A stretch of DNA of 64,000 bases, from the NCBI GenBank assembly GCA_026398895.1, contig JAPLRZ010000028.1, forward strand, positions 1-64,000, given 5' to 3'. The stretch is from Methylococcales bacterium (GTDB lineage Bacteria; Pseudomonadota; Gammaproteobacteria; Methylococcales; Methylomonadaceae). Both the position numbers and the translations under genes were made by a program. The number at the start of each line of letters is the position of its first letter. The stretch's first letter is position 1. Of the stretch, positions 1-9,097 are shown one piece after another. The notes under the pieces were generated by a model. The model was not told the DNA's origin and made no database searches. It worked only from the letters and a program-made list of their open reading frames with translations.

Positions 1-105
1 AAAGCTCGGACATTTGATAACCTTTTAATAGCTATTGGAAATGCTTTTAAAATTATTACCGTTGATAATGCACATGGATATTTTTACCATGCTAACCAAT
101 TTTAA
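1..105 (+). mobile_element. 3' end of an IS630-like DDE transposase (cut by window edge)
   Basis: The first 34 codons read open from the window edge to TAA at 103. The pattern (K)ART followed by an AIG block and then NAxGYF near the end resembles the C-terminus of IS630-type DDE-superfamily transposases, whose last residues are typically ARTVexLWxAIG...ANYF. The catalytic core lies outside the window, so intactness cannot be judged. Family assignment rests on memory of the C-terminal pattern only. Confidence 0.5.
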
Positions 106-232
106 TTTAAAGTAACTAATGATGATTGAAAACACTGTAACTCGTTGAGCCCACTCAAACGCAGTGGCGGTTTTTTGCCCCTGCGTTTTTTACCAAACAA
201 CAAACGTTATCACACATTATAAAGAGGCTATG

Positions 233-964
233 ATGGTTAAAGAACGCTATACACGCTTTAAAGATATTTCTGTCAGTGAACGAATTTTAAATACTGTATT
301 TTTGCTTACGATAGGGCTTGGCTATATAGCCGCACTGGCTAATTTGTACTACACCCATCAAGGACGAGATGGTAAGGCGGGACTTTCTATTGACGATGTC
401 ATCGTTTATTATCACGGCTCTAAATTACAAACACGGTTAGGTACTGCAATTACAGGCATCATGGAACCCAATCTAACGATTAAAAGTGATAAGGATGTCA
501 TTTTGAAGTGGATACAAGCAGGTGCAGATGAACCTGACTATAAAGAAAAAATTGCCCCGATACTTAATCGTGACTGCGTGATTTGTCACTCGCCTAGTGT
601 TAATCCATCGTTACCTGATTTAAACAATTATGCAGGTGTCTCTCAAGTTGCTCATGCAGGCGGTGCGACCACGGCATCTTTAATTCGTGTCTCACATATT
701 CATTTATTCGGTATCGCCTTTATTTTATTTTTTGTCGGCAAGATATTTCTACTTTGCGATATTAATGTCTATGTAAAAAGAATTGCAGTGGTTATTCCTT
801 TTGCGGCAATGTTAATGGACACGCTATCATGGTTTATTACCCAATCCATTCCCGAATTTGCCTACGTTGTGGTAGTCAGTGGCGCGTTAATGGGGATTTC
901 AATGGGACTGCAAGTCTTGGTCAGTGTTTATCAGATGTGGTTTTTTTCTAAGGATAAAAATTAA
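233..964 (+). CDS. Membrane protein with a c-type heme motif (CxxCH)
   Basis: The protein has one N-terminal membrane segment, a hydrophilic loop carrying a single heme-attachment motif CVICH (C115, C118, H119), and three or four C-terminal hydrophobic segments. This suggests an inner-membrane monoheme cytochrome-like protein with its heme on the periplasmic side. An upstream ATG at 164 is in frame, but AGAGG at 223-227 sits correctly for the ATG at 233 (or the adjacent ATG at 230), so 233 is chosen. No known enzyme family is recognised. A role in electron transfer or redox sensing is inference. It stands alone between the transposase end and ygiQ. Confidence 0.7.
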   Translation: MVKERYTRFKDISVSERILNTVFLLTIGLGYIAALANLYYTHQGRDGKAGLSIDDVIVYYHGSKLQTRLGTAITGIMEPNLTIKSDKDVILKWIQAGADEPDYKEKIAPILNRDCVICHSPSVNPSLPDLNNYAGVSQVAHAGGATTASLIRVSHIHLFGIAFILFFVGKIFLLCDINVYVKRIAVVIPFAAMLMDTLSWFITQSIPEFAYVVVVSGALMGISMGLQVLVSVYQMWFFSKDKN

Positions 965-1002
965 CTATGTTGGTAACGGTAATAACGTGATACTAAGTTA
1001 CG

Positions 1003-1028
1003 GAGTCAAAAGTATATTTTTTTGACTC
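1003..1028. repeat. Inverted repeat downstream of the heme protein
   Basis: Nine-base arms GAGTCAAAA and TTTTGACTC flank an eight-base AT-rich loop, about 40 bases after the stop at 964. It could fold as a weak terminator, but no clean T-run follows the stem. The rest of 965-1185 shows nothing else recognisable. Confidence 0.4.
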
Positions 1029-1185
1029 TCACTATTACAAAATCAGGTTGATTTTTACTATTACCTTATTATTTTCCAGTCTGATATTTATAGCCCTTGC
1101 CTTTGTGTGATAAGCATTTTATAAGAAATTTAGCAATAGGCAGTGTACAATTTAGCTTTGTAGTACTCCCTTTGAAATTTTCTTT

Positions 1186-3333
1186 ATGATCCCCGCCCCT
1201 AATCTATTCAGTTATCGCCCTTATTGGGCAAAACGTTTTGGTATCGCCCCTGTGTTACCTATGAGCAAAGCAGAAATGGACACGCTAGGCTGGGACAGCT
1301 GTGACATTATTCTGGTCACAGGCGATGCGTATATTGACCACCCCAGTTTTGGTATGGCGTTAATCGGTCGTTTGCTTGAAGCGCAAGGTTTTCGCGTGGG
1401 TATTATTTCCCAGCCCGATTGGACAAATGCTCAAGATTTTAAAAAATTAGGTCGCCCCAATCTGTTTTTTGGGGTCACGGGCGGCAATATGGATTCGATG
1501 GTCAATCGTTATACCTCTGACAAAAAAATTCGTTCCAATGATGCTTATACTCCCGATGGCGCGGCGGGCAAACGCCCAGACCGTGCGGTGAATGTCTATT
1601 CGCACCGTTGCCGTGAAGCCTATAAAGAGGTAGCCATTATTATTGGGGGGATCGAAGCCAGTTTGCGCCGTATTGCCCATTATGATTATTGGTCGGATAC
1701 CGTGCGTAAATCAGTGTTACTGGATTCCAAAGCCGATTTATTGGTGTATGGCAATGCGGAACGGCAAATTGTTGAAATCGCTCATCGTTTAGCCAATGGC
1801 GAAAAAGTCATGGAATTAACCGATATACGCGGCACGGTGCATTTTGTTAAAGAAATTCCCGCAGGCTACGCACTGAAAGATTCCACCGATATTGATAAAG
1901 TCGGCGCGGTACAACAGCCACATAATCCTTATCAGGAAGAACCCGCGTGTGACATTCGCCCACCTACAAATCCAGATGAGCAGGTTATCGCACCCACCAT
2001 ACGCGTACTCCGTGCTAAAACCGTGATTCGCCTACCCGCTTATGAAGCCGTCAAAGATGATCCTATTCTTTACGCTCACGCTTCTCGTGTGATGCACGGC
2101 GAAACCAATCCAGGTAATGCGCGTCCGTTAATCCAACAACACGGCACACGGCAACTGTGGGTTAATCCACCGCCCATTCCACTCACCACCAAAGAAATGG
2201 ATGGCGTGTTTGATTTGCCTTATTCGCGCGTACCACATAAAGAATACGGTAACGCCAATGTCCCCGCGTTTGAAATGATTCAACATTCGGTCAACATCAT
2301 GCGCGGCTGTTTTGGTGGCTGTACCTTCTGCTCGATTACCGAACACGAAGGGCGCATTATTCAGAGCCGCTCCGAAGATTCGATTATTCGAGAAATTGAA
2401 GCCATTCGTGATACTTCGCCCAATTTCACAGGACATATTTCCGATTTAGGCGGGCCAACGGCGAATATGTACCGCCTCGCCTGTAAAGATGAAAAAATTG
2501 AAGCCGCGTGTCGTAAACCGTCTTGCGTGTATCCCATCATCTGCCCCAATTTAAACACCGACCACACGCCGTTGATTAAACTTTACCGCAGAGCGCGAGC
2601 CTTAAAAGGCATCAAAAAAATCGTTATCGCCTCAGGATTACGCTACGACTTAGCGGTCGAATCACCTGAATATGTTAAAGAACTCGTCACGCATCACGTC
2701 GGTGGTTATTTAAAAATCGCTCCCGAACACACTGAAACTAACGTGTTATCCAAAATGATGAAACCAGGCATGGGAACTTACGACCGTTTCAAAGAAATGT
2801 TTGATAAATACTCCAAAGAAGCGGGCAAAGAGCAATATTTAATTCCCTACTTTATCGCCGCTCATCCTGGAACGACTGATGAAGATATGCTCAATTTAGC
2901 CTTATGGTTAAAAGCCAATGGTTTTAGAGCGGATCAAGTGCAAGCGTTTTTACCGTCACCGATGTCGATAGCTACCGCTATGTATCACTCAGGCAAAGAC
3001 ACGTTACATAAAGTCAGTCGCACAGTTGAAGACATCCCCATACCCAAAACTTTTAAACAACGCCGCTTACACAAAGCCTTTTTACGTTATCACGACCCAA
3101 AAAATTGGCCGTTACTGCGTGACGCGCTAAAAGTAATGGGGCGTAGCGACTTAATCGGTAATGGTAAAAAACATTTAATTCCGTCTTTCCAACCCAAAGG
3201 CTTTGAAGAAACGCCCGCAAAAACCCAAACTTTCAGAACCAAATACACAGGGCTACACAACGATAGCAATAGAAAAAGCCCACCCCCAGCGTTTAAAAAG
3301 CAAAAAAATGTTTCAAAGGGGCTAGGCAAATAA
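1186..3333 (+). CDS. ygiQ: YgiQ family radical SAM protein
   Basis: This 715-residue protein matches the UPF0313/YgiQ family in length and layout. It has an N-terminal domain of about 350 residues ([31 protein letters not shown] region), then the radical SAM cluster motif CFGGCTFC with C375, C379 and C382, which would bind a 4Fe-4S cluster and S-adenosylmethionine. The C-terminus has the usual lysine-rich, poorly conserved tail. The substrate of the family is not established. The gene appears monocistronic and is followed after about 30 bases by tRNA-Thr. Confidence 0.93.
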   Translation: MIPAPNLFSYRPYWAKRFGIAPVLPMSKAEMDTLGWDSCDIILVTGDAYIDHPSFGMALIGRLLEAQGFRVGIISQPDWTNAQDFKKLGRPNLFFGVTGGNMDSMVNRYTSDKKIRSNDAYTPDGAAGKRPDRAVNVYSHRCREAYKEVAIIIGGIEASLRRIAHYDYWSDTVRKSVLLDSKADLLVYGNAERQIVEIAHRLANGEKVMELTDIRGTVHFVKEIPAGYALKDSTDIDKVGAVQQPHNPYQEEPACDIRPPTNPDEQVIAPTIRVLRAKTVIRLPAYEAVKDDPILYAHASRVMHGETNPGNARPLIQQHGTRQLWVNPPPIPLTTKEMDGVFDLPYSRVPHKEYGNANVPAFEMIQHSVNIMRGCFGGCTFCSITEHEGRIIQSRSEDSIIREIEAIRDTSPNFTGHISDLGGPTANMYRLACKDEKIEAACRKPSCVYPIICPNLNTDHTPLIKLYRRARALKGIKKIVIASGLRYDLAVESPEYVKELVTHHVGGYLKIAPEHTETNVLSKMMKPGMGTYDRFKEMFDKYSKEAGKEQYLIPYFIAAHPGTTDEDMLNLALWLKANGFRADQVQAFLPSPMSIATAMYHSGKDTLHKVSRTVEDIPIPKTFKQRRLHKAFLRYHDPKNWPLLRDALKVMGRSDLIGNGKKHLIPSFQPKGFEETPAKTQTFRTKYTGLHNDSNRKSPPPAFKKQKNVSKGLGK

Positions 3334-3344
3334 AATTTTGTGTG

Positions 3345-3350
3345 TATAAT
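3345..3350 (+). promoter_or_regulatory. Probable -10 element of the tRNA-Thr promoter
   Basis: A consensus TATAAT lies 12 bases before the tRNA 5' end, just after the ygiQ stop codon. No convincing -35 hexamer is visible 17 bases upstream, so only the -10 box is claimed. Confidence 0.5.
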
Positions 3351-3362
3351 GCGCGTTTCTTT

Positions 3363-3438
3363 GCTGGTGTAGCTCAGTTGGTAGAGCAGCTGATTTGTAA
3401 TCAGCCGGTCGCGGGTTCGAGTCCCATCTCCAGCTCCA
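3363..3438 (+). tRNA. tRNA-Thr (anticodon TGT)
   Basis: The 76-base sequence folds as a cloverleaf. It has the D-arm AGCTCAGTTGGTAGAGC and an anticodon stem GCTGA/TCAGC with loop TTTGTAA, giving anticodon TGT (threonine). The T-loop contains TTCGAGT, and the 3' end TCCA is encoded. The acceptor stem carries a T-T mismatch at the sixth pair, and the T-stem shows a C-A mismatch, which is slightly unusual. Confidence 0.95.
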
Positions 3439-3448
3439 AAGAATTCAA

Positions 3449-3480
3449 AGGGTTAGACTTCATGGTCTAGCCCTTTTTTA
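3449..3480 (+). terminator. Rho-independent terminator after tRNA-Thr
   Basis: A ten-base stem (AGGGTTAGAC paired with GTCTAGCCCT, one T-G wobble) with loop TTCATG is followed directly by six T. It lies 11 bases after the tRNA. Confidence 0.85.
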
Positions 3481-3532
3481 TTGCCTGTAAGGAAATGTTC
3501 CAATTTTGTCTGTAAAGTGACTGTGATTTCCT

Positions 3533-3724
3533 TCAACTACTCGTTTTGGGCTTCTTTTGGCAGTATGTGTAGAGTTCGTGGTTGCTCTCTAAACCCACCG
3601 CTTGGTTTTGCCCGTCAACTGTATGTACCTCCTGCATAATGCGCCCAATGCGTCGCCAACTCGCGCTATCGCTTGGTTTTGCAAGGCGACGCGCTTCATA
3701 GACGGTACGTTTTTGGATAATGAG
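3533..3724 (-). pseudogene. Unidentified open stretch, probably decayed
   Basis: On the minus strand about 63 codons read open between a TGA at 3725-3727 and a TGA at 3533-3535, with basic, protein-like composition (contains RTVYEARRLAKP). No start codon or ribosome site is convincing, and it adjoins IS1 debris, so it is best read as the remnant of a transferred gene. I do not recognise the family. Confidence 0.2.
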
Positions 3725-3809
3725 TCAAATCTGGAAATTAGGTTAAAATCACACGCAGAAAAACCCCAAACATCCCAGACAAAACGTTATAACTTGTTAT
3801 CAAGAAATC

Positions 3810-4064
3810 ACCTATCCGTCCTGTAAAAGCAAGCGGTGGAGATGGCAATCGATGGCAAGCGGTATCCGCGCCACGGCACGAGTGTTAAAAATCAACAAAA
3901 ACACCATCATCAGCACGTTAAAAAAAGCCAATACGTTGGTACAAGTTCATCCTAAGCTAACCAACACTGGTTGTGGTATGCCATTGACCATGCACTGGCT
4001 TAGGTGTTTGGCAAACGTAAAGATGAGATCTTTCAGATACTCAAAACACGGCTTGAGCATGGTA
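3810..4064 (+). mobile_element. Degenerate IS1-family element (InsA and InsB pieces)
   Basis: Three pieces of IS1-type transposase lie in order but in shifted frames. The first is YPSCKS, the start of the InsA zinc finger. The second is a stretch GIRATARVLKINKNTIISTLKK matching the InsA helix-turn-helix. The third is WLWYAIDHALA, stop, VFGKRKDEIFQILKTRLEHG, matching InsB. The zinc finger core and the DDE catalytic region are missing. The element is inactive. The 100 bases up to copZ show nothing else except the copZ ribosome site. Confidence 0.7.
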
Positions 4065-4200
4065 GTGAATTCTAATTCGCCAATCTCCACCATATTATTT
4101 CACAATCATTTTTAGGTTTTTTATTGGCTTTACCCTCCTTAAAATCGACTATATCGGGTATGATTGCCTAGCTTATTTAATTATCTTAGGAGAAAACAGC

Positions 4201-4410
4201 ATGAGAGAATCGAATGAATTAACAGTGACAGGCATGAAATGTGGCGGTTGTGAAAATACTGTCAAAGGTAAATTACAGTCCGTTGATGGTATTACCGCAG
4301 TAAGCGTGTCTTTCAAAACGAATACGGTAAGCGTTGAATTTGACAGCGCAATCGTTAATTTGGACACAATTAAAAGCGTTATCACTGAGGCGGGTTTTTC
4401 CGTCGAGTAA
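4201..4410 (+). CDS. copZ: Copper chaperone, heavy-metal-associated domain protein
   Basis: This 69-residue single HMA domain has the metal site GMKCGGC (C14, C17) and the usual ferredoxin-like beta-alpha-beta-beta-alpha-beta length. It would carry Cu(I) in the cytoplasm and hand it to the CopA ATPase encoded 21 bases downstream. A clear ribosome site (AGGAG) precedes the ATG. The tight spacing with copA implies a two-gene copper export operon. No obvious CueR operator was identified upstream. Confidence 0.88.
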   Translation: MRESNELTVTGMKCGGCENTVKGKLQSVDGITAVSVSFKTNTVSVEFDSAIVNLDTIKSVITEAGFSVE

Positions 4411-4431
4411 CTTTTGCGTTAGGGGGTCTTT

Positions 4432-6681
4432 ATGTCTCAAGAACAAACAGCGGATGGCATACGCTTATCCATTTTGGGAATGCGTTGTGCAGGCTGCGTG
4501 AGTGCGGTGGAAGGGGCATTAGCTGGCGTGGCGGGTGTGAATGAAGTCACAGTGAATTTTGCCGATCATTCAGCGTTAGTAAAAGGCACTGCCGATCCTG
4601 AACAGCTTAAACTAGCCGTCAAAGAGTCTGGCTTTGATGCCGCTATTATGGAAGGCTTTGAAGACCCTGCTGAGCAAGAGCAACAAGAACACCAACGCTA
4701 CCAACAATTGATGCAAAAAGCCAAAGTTGCGGGTGGCTTTGGCGCATTTTTAATGCTCATCGATATGTTAGGCTGGATGCCACACATGGGTTCACCCGCT
4801 GGGCAATGGTTCTGGCCTATTGTAGCGGTGATTACGCTAGGAATTATGGCGTATTCGGGTGATCATTTTTATAAAGGTGCTTATAAATCGTTGCTGTTAA
4901 AGCAAGCTAATATGGATACGCTGATTGCCTTAGGCACAGGTTCAGCGTGGATATATTCTTGCATCGTTATCGACTATCAAGCCATGTTGCCGACGTTAGC
5001 TGCTCATGCCTATTTTGAAGCTGCTGTGGTGATTTTGGCATTTATCAATTTAGGTACGGGGTTAGAAACTTTAGCCAGAGGGCGTACCTCGTCGGCGATT
5101 CGACAATTAATTGGTTTACAACCGCGCACGGCTCGTGTGATTAGAGACGGTGAAGAATTAGATATTGCCATTGAACACGTTGGTTTAGGTGAAACTTTGC
5201 GCGTTAGACCTGGGGAAAAAATCGCCGTCGATGGGGTGCTGATTGAAGGACATTCAAGTGTTGATGAATCGATGCTCACTGGTGAATCATTGCCGATAGA
5301 AAAAACCGTTGGTATGCAGGTGGTGGCAGGGACGATGAATCAAACAGGCAGTTTTTTATTTACCGCGACGCGCATTGGCAGAGATACCGCCTTAGCGCAA
5401 ATTATTAACAGCGTCCGACAAGCCCAAAGTAGCAAGCCTGAAATCGCCCGTTTAGCCGATAAAATTTCAGCGGTATTTGTACCAGCAGTGGTTGGCTTAT
5501 CGGTATTTACCTTTTTAGTTTGGATCATTTTTGGTCCTGAACCCTCGTTAGGTTATGCGTTTGTCACTTCCATGACCGTGCTAGTCATTGCTTGCCCTTG
5601 TGCTTTAGGTTTAGCAACACCGATTTCGGTGATGGTGGCAGTGGGCAGAGCTGCGCAATCAGGCATATTAATTCGTAAAGGCGAAGCACTACAAACCGCT
5701 GGCAAAATTAGTTGTTTAGTGCTGGATAAAACAGGCACAATCACCGAAGGCAAACCCACAGTTGCCGCTGTTTCAGCCTTAGCTGATTTGAGCGAAGACC
5801 AAGTTTTACAGCTTGCTGCCAGTATTGAATCAGGTTCAGAACATCCGTTAGCCGCCGCAATTTTAGCCGCCGCCGAACAAAAACAATTGCCACTCTCCAA
5901 AGTAACTCAATTTGCCGCCAGTGCAGGTCATGGTGTCAGTGCAAATATTGATGAGCAAGCTTTATTGTTTGGCAATACAGCGTTAATGGCAGAACATAAG
6001 ATAGCAACCGATGGCTATAACGAGCAATTGGAACAGTTTGCTCGTTTAGGACAAACGCCAATGTTGTTAGCCGTTAATCAACGCATAGTCGGCATTATTG
6101 CGGTGTCCGATCCGATTAAAAAAGATTCAGCCGCCGCTGTCCAGCACCTGCAACACCTTGGTATTCGACTTATCATGGTGACAGGCGATAACAAAATCAC
6201 TGCGAATGCAATTGCCAAACAAGCGGGTATCAGCGAAGTCAGAGCGCAAGTGTTACCGCAAGATAAAGCCGTAGTGGTCAAAGAATTGCAACAACAAGGC
6301 GAGATTGTCGGCATGGTCGGTGATGGTATCAACGATGCGCCCGCACTCGCACAAGCAAATGTTGGTTTTGCGATTGGCACAGGCACAGATGTTGCCATTG
6401 AAAGTGCTGACGTGGTTATTTTGCAAGGTTCATTACTCAAAGTCCCAGAAGCGATTGCATTATCCAAAGCCACAGTGATTAATATTAAACAAAACCTATT
6501 TGGCGCGTTTATTTATAACTCACTGAGTATTCCTATTGCGGCAGGATTGTTATACCCAGTATTCGGTGTGTTATTAAATCCAATGATTGCAGGAGCGGCA
6601 ATGGCAATGTCTTCGGTAACAGTAGTAACTAATGCCAACCGCTTACGTTGGACGAAATTAGACGATACCAGTAATCGTTAA
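4432..6681 (+). CDS. copA: Copper-exporting P1B-type ATPase
   Basis: The 749-residue protein contains in order: one N-terminal HMA domain (C19-AG-C22), four membrane helices, the actuator loop with MLTGES, the transmembrane metal motif CPC (C388, C390), the phosphorylated aspartate in DKTGTIT (D432), a GDGINDAP hinge near residue 630, and two C-terminal helices. CPC plus HMA defines Cu(I)/Ag(I) exporters. It sits in the inner membrane and lowers cytoplasmic copper, supplied by the adjacent CopZ. Confidence 0.93.
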   Translation: MSQEQTADGIRLSILGMRCAGCVSAVEGALAGVAGVNEVTVNFADHSALVKGTADPEQLKLAVKESGFDAAIMEGFEDPAEQEQQEHQRYQQLMQKAKVAGGFGAFLMLIDMLGWMPHMGSPAGQWFWPIVAVITLGIMAYSGDHFYKGAYKSLLLKQANMDTLIALGTGSAWIYSCIVIDYQAMLPTLAAHAYFEAAVVILAFINLGTGLETLARGRTSSAIRQLIGLQPRTARVIRDGEELDIAIEHVGLGETLRVRPGEKIAVDGVLIEGHSSVDESMLTGESLPIEKTVGMQVVAGTMNQTGSFLFTATRIGRDTALAQIINSVRQAQSSKPEIARLADKISAVFVPAVVGLSVFTFLVWIIFGPEPSLGYAFVTSMTVLVIACPCALGLATPISVMVAVGRAAQSGILIRKGEALQTAGKISCLVLDKTGTITEGKPTVAAVSALADLSEDQVLQLAASIESGSEHPLAAAILAAAEQKQLPLSKVTQFAASAGHGVSANIDEQALLFGNTALMAEHKIATDGYNEQLEQFARLGQTPMLLAVNQRIVGIIAVSDPIKKDSAAAVQHLQHLGIRLIMVTGDNKITANAIAKQAGISEVRAQVLPQDKAVVVKELQQQGEIVGMVGDGINDAPALAQANVGFAIGTGTDVAIESADVVILQGSLLKVPEAIALSKATVINIKQNLFGAFIYNSLSIPIAAGLLYPVFGVLLNPMIAGAAMAMSSVTVVTNANRLRWTKLDDTSNR

Positions 6682-6694
6682 AACGATTGCATAA

Positions 6695-6738
6695 GTAAGT
6701 TTGTGAATTAAAGTGATAGCCAAACTTACGCGGCTATC
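6695..6738. repeat. Nested inverted repeats between convergent genes
   Basis: GTAAGTTTG at 6695-6703 pairs with CAAACTTAC at 6721-6729, and GATAGC at 6715-6720 pairs with GCTATC at 6733-6738. The repeats lie between copA and the convergent J-domain gene, overlapping the end of the latter. They may act as a bidirectional stop for transcription, though T-runs are poor. Confidence 0.35.
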
Positions 6739-7608
6739 AACGCCGCTAGTTCAGCCTGTAAGCCTTGCTCTAGTTCAGCAAAATAGTCATCTTTGCTGGT
6801 AATAGTCTGCATACACAGATAAGTTTCATCGGCTTGCAGACCTTGAATATCGGCTTCTAACGTAGCAATGCGTTCGCGTAAGGCGGTGATTTTACTTTGT
6901 AATATGGCTTTGTCAGTAATGCTATCGGATGCTGTGCTTAAAGTCGCCCCCGTTTCTAGCGAGTGCAAAATATCCAGAACGCGCTGTAAATCCTGGCGGC
7001 GATAGGCATCATTGAGTGCTTTAAAAAACTCTGTGCCTTGCGCTTTAAATTCATCAGCAAGTTTATCAGGATGACATAAACGGCTGGCTTTACGGTATGC
7101 GGCTTTGAGTTGCTGTTGCTCTTCTGGCGTTAAGGTATGCGGCGCGTCTTGGAGTTGTTGCTTTAAACTCTGCTCAAAGTTTTCATAATCCTGTTGGGCT
7201 TCTTGCTGTTCGGTGGTGTCATGACTAAACAACTCAGCGCGTTTTTTCAAAATCGCTTCAATCAAGCTACCTAAACGCCGCACACATCGCTGTTGAATTC
7301 GTTGATTTGCCGTTCCAAGTCGGCTTGGGTGTCGGTCAACTCATTCAAGCGATTTTCCAACAGTTTCAACTCCAGCTTTAACCCTTGAATCTGTGGGTCT
7401 TGAAACACCATCACGCCGCTGTTGTCGTGTTTGTACTGTTCAATCAACTGAAGAAGCGTTTAGTCGCGATTAATGCCAAAATCTGCTTTACTTTTTCATC
7501 CAACGGCAAGGCTTGCAGTTTTGTTATTTGCATGGTGATAAGCTCTTCGTCCTCCATTGCCACCACGTTTTTAATGATGTCTAGGCGTTTTAGAATGTCG
7601 TTGTGCAT
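6726..7608 (-). pseudogene. J-domain (DnaJ-like) coiled-coil protein, broken by two frameshifts
   Basis: Three consecutive minus-strand frames join into one sensible protein. It starts at ATG 7608 (MHNDILKRLDIIKNVV) and shifts near 7456, where an in-frame TGA follows KRFFS while the next frame continues LLQLIEQYKHDN. It shifts again near 7283 (GTGTG run) into the last 185 codons. That last part holds the J-domain signature YRKASRLCHPDKL, with HPD, then a coiled coil. Such proteins act as co-chaperones for DnaK. Each break needs only a one- or two-base change, so this is either a recent pseudogene or contains sequencing errors. The last frame alone could be translated from GTG 7283. Confidence 0.65.
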
Positions 7609-7621
7609 TTTATAGCCTGAT

Positions 7622-7990
7622 TTAGATTTGATAAGGCGTTACTACAAAATCGTATTTGTTAAGCGGAAAATCTTTGGTATTGCGCGTCACTAACTGTGTG
7701 TGATGATGCTGTGCAAGAGCGGCTTGTAAAGCATCGGGTAGTTTCCAGCGATATTGATAGCGTAACTGTGCTGTTAAGTCAGCAACATCTTTGTCTATGT
7801 TCAATGTCACAAAACGATCTAAGAATTTTGCCGCTATTTTTCGATGCTCTTGTGCAAATCCTGTTAAAACTTCGGCGCGGGTAATGACAGAGATAGCAGA
7901 GCTATCTTTGTGCTGTTGCAAAAATTCGCTAGCTTGGGGGATGTTGTTGAAATGGTCTATCAAAATGACAGAATCGAGTAAATATTCCAT
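7622..7990 (-). CDS. VapC-type PIN-domain toxin
   Basis: The protein opens with YLLDSVILIDHF, the first acidic motif of PIN ribonucleases. It continues with an E in TRAEVLTG, an LPDALQAALA motif and a closing TRNTKDF, together the usual PIN metal site. Length is about 122 residues. VapC toxins cleave RNA, usually initiator tRNA or rRNA, when released from their antitoxin. The ATG at 7990 gives the standard N-terminus. An in-frame ATG at 8002 overlapping the antitoxin gene is also possible. The stop of the antitoxin gene is only two bases upstream, so the pair is translationally coupled. Confidence 0.8.
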   Translation of the reverse strand: MEYLLDSVILIDHFNNIPQASEFLQQHKDSSAISVITRAEVLTGFAQEHRKIAAKFLDRFVTLNIDKDVADLTAQLRYQYRWKLPDALQAALAQHHHTQLVTRNTKDFPLNKYDFVVTPYQI

Positions 7991-7992
7991 TT

Positions 7993-8217
7993 TTATTCCC
8001 ATTCATTACGCAAGGCTTGTTGATAAGCCAAGCCATCGCCTTGTTGCCAAAGTCCTTTGGTAGCATTGAGTAATTGTTGAAAATCATCGGGCTGGTCTTC
8101 TTTTTCATCAATCACTAAAACAATATGATGTTTGCCTGTTTTGATGGTGTCGGGCAGTTTAAGTTGAATAGTACGGTTTTGTGGTAAGTCGAGTTCATAC
8201 GTTAAGGTGTGTAACAT
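7993..8217 (-). CDS. Putative antitoxin paired with the PIN toxin
   Basis: This 74-residue protein lies immediately before the PIN toxin, the normal place for a VapB partner. Its N-terminal half (LTYELDLPQNRTIQLKLPD) looks like a beta-rich DNA-binding segment. The C-terminal half (GLWQQGDGLAYQQALRNEWE) is a short amphipathic tail of the type that plugs the toxin active site. I do not recognise a named antitoxin family. The role is inferred from position and size. Confidence 0.65.
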   Translation of the reverse strand: MLHTLTYELDLPQNRTIQLKLPDTIKTGKHHIVLVIDEKEDQPDDFQQLLNATKGLWQQGDGLAYQQALRNEWE

Positions 8218-8235
8218 GGTGTTTTCCTTGTTTAA

Positions 8236-8982
8236 TCAAAAACGGGTGATGTGGCTAAGATGGCTTAATTCGGGTGGTAGGGATTTAATGGGGTTGTCAC
8301 CTAAATATAAATCAGTCAAATTAGTCAACTTGCCAATGGATTTAGGCAGTTCGGTGAGTTGGTTTTTCCATAAACCTAACCTAGTCAAATTAGTTAGCTT
8401 AGCAATAGATTTAGGCAATTCTGTAAGACGGTTGCGACGTAAATATAACTCAGTCAAGTTAGTCAGCTTGCCAATAAATTCAGGCAGTTCGGTGAGTTGG
8501 TTTCCGTCTAAATCCAATCGAGTCAAATTAGTTAGGTTGCCGATAAATTCAGGTAGCTCTGTGAGGTTGTTAACCAATCTCAACGAAGTCAAATTTGTCA
8601 GCTTGCCAATGAACTCAGGTAGTTTGGTGGGTGGATTGAACGATAAAGACAACTTCGTTAAATTCGTCATCTTGCCAATCCATTCAGGCAGTTCGGTGAG
8701 TTGAGTAGCCCATAAATTTAACTCAGTTATAGCTAAAATTGTCTGTTTATCACGCGGAAAACCATACCAGCATTCATATTCATCATCAAAATAATAATCT
8801 GGCATCCCACTTTCATCCGCCCAAGCAATCAATTCATCCAGCCACGCATCATCACTCACCACCAGCGTTCTATTGGCTCTATTCGCCAGAATCTTATTGG
8901 TAATACTCAACAAACTGGTAGTTTTCTGTAAAGCCACCGCCGCACTGTCTTTCTTTTGTGGCAAGTTGTTGTTATCGCTCAT
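8236..8982 (-). CDS. Leucine-rich repeat protein
   Basis: The first 90 residues are non-repetitive (acidic segment DYYFDDEYECWYGF). After that come about seven 23-residue repeats of the type LTELPEFIGKLTNLT-x-L-x-L, ending in SLPPELSHLSHITRF. This is the typical bacterial LRR solenoid, a protein-protein interaction surface. No signal peptide or catalytic domain is seen, so it is probably cytoplasmic. It lies next to the VapC pair and upstream of an AAA/DUF4435 pair, which suggests accessory rather than core function. Partner unknown. Confidence 0.8.
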   Translation of the reverse strand: MSDNNNLPQKKDSAAVALQKTTSLLSITNKILANRANRTLVVSDDAWLDELIAWADESGMPDYYFDDEYECWYGFPRDKQTILAITELNLWATQLTELPEWIGKMTNLTKLSLSFNPPTKLPEFIGKLTNLTSLRLVNNLTELPEFIGNLTNLTRLDLDGNQLTELPEFIGKLTNLTELYLRRNRLTELPKSIAKLTNLTRLGLWKNQLTELPKSIGKLTNLTDLYLGDNPIKSLPPELSHLSHITRF

Positions 8983-9020
8983 AATCCTCTGCCTGTGTTG
9001 GTATTATATTTTTCAGTATT

Positions 9021-9097
9021 GTAGCGCGTGTGAAGAGTAGCGGAACAAGGGGAAAGGTGACACCAAGAAAAGCCCCGTATTCCGCAAGCTGTGCTAC
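9021..9097. repeat. MITE-like palindromic repeat, family GTAGCCCG, copy A
   Basis: A 77-base element begins GTAGCGCGTGTGAAG and ends GCTGTGCTAC. Internal AGCGGAACA and AAAAGCCCCG blocks are shared with copies at 36504-36589 and 39425-39488. It overlaps the 3' end of the DUF4435 gene and supplies its stop codon (9094-9096). Confidence 0.65.

Noticed and set aside
3602-3826. 74-codon plus-strand frame between tRNA-Thr and the IS1 remnant
   Set aside because: No ribosome site and no protein-like pattern; lies in decayed sequence.
8207-8704. Long plus-strand open frame over the LRR gene
   Set aside because: It is the antisense of the 23-residue LRR repeats and repeats itself only for that reason; no ribosome site.
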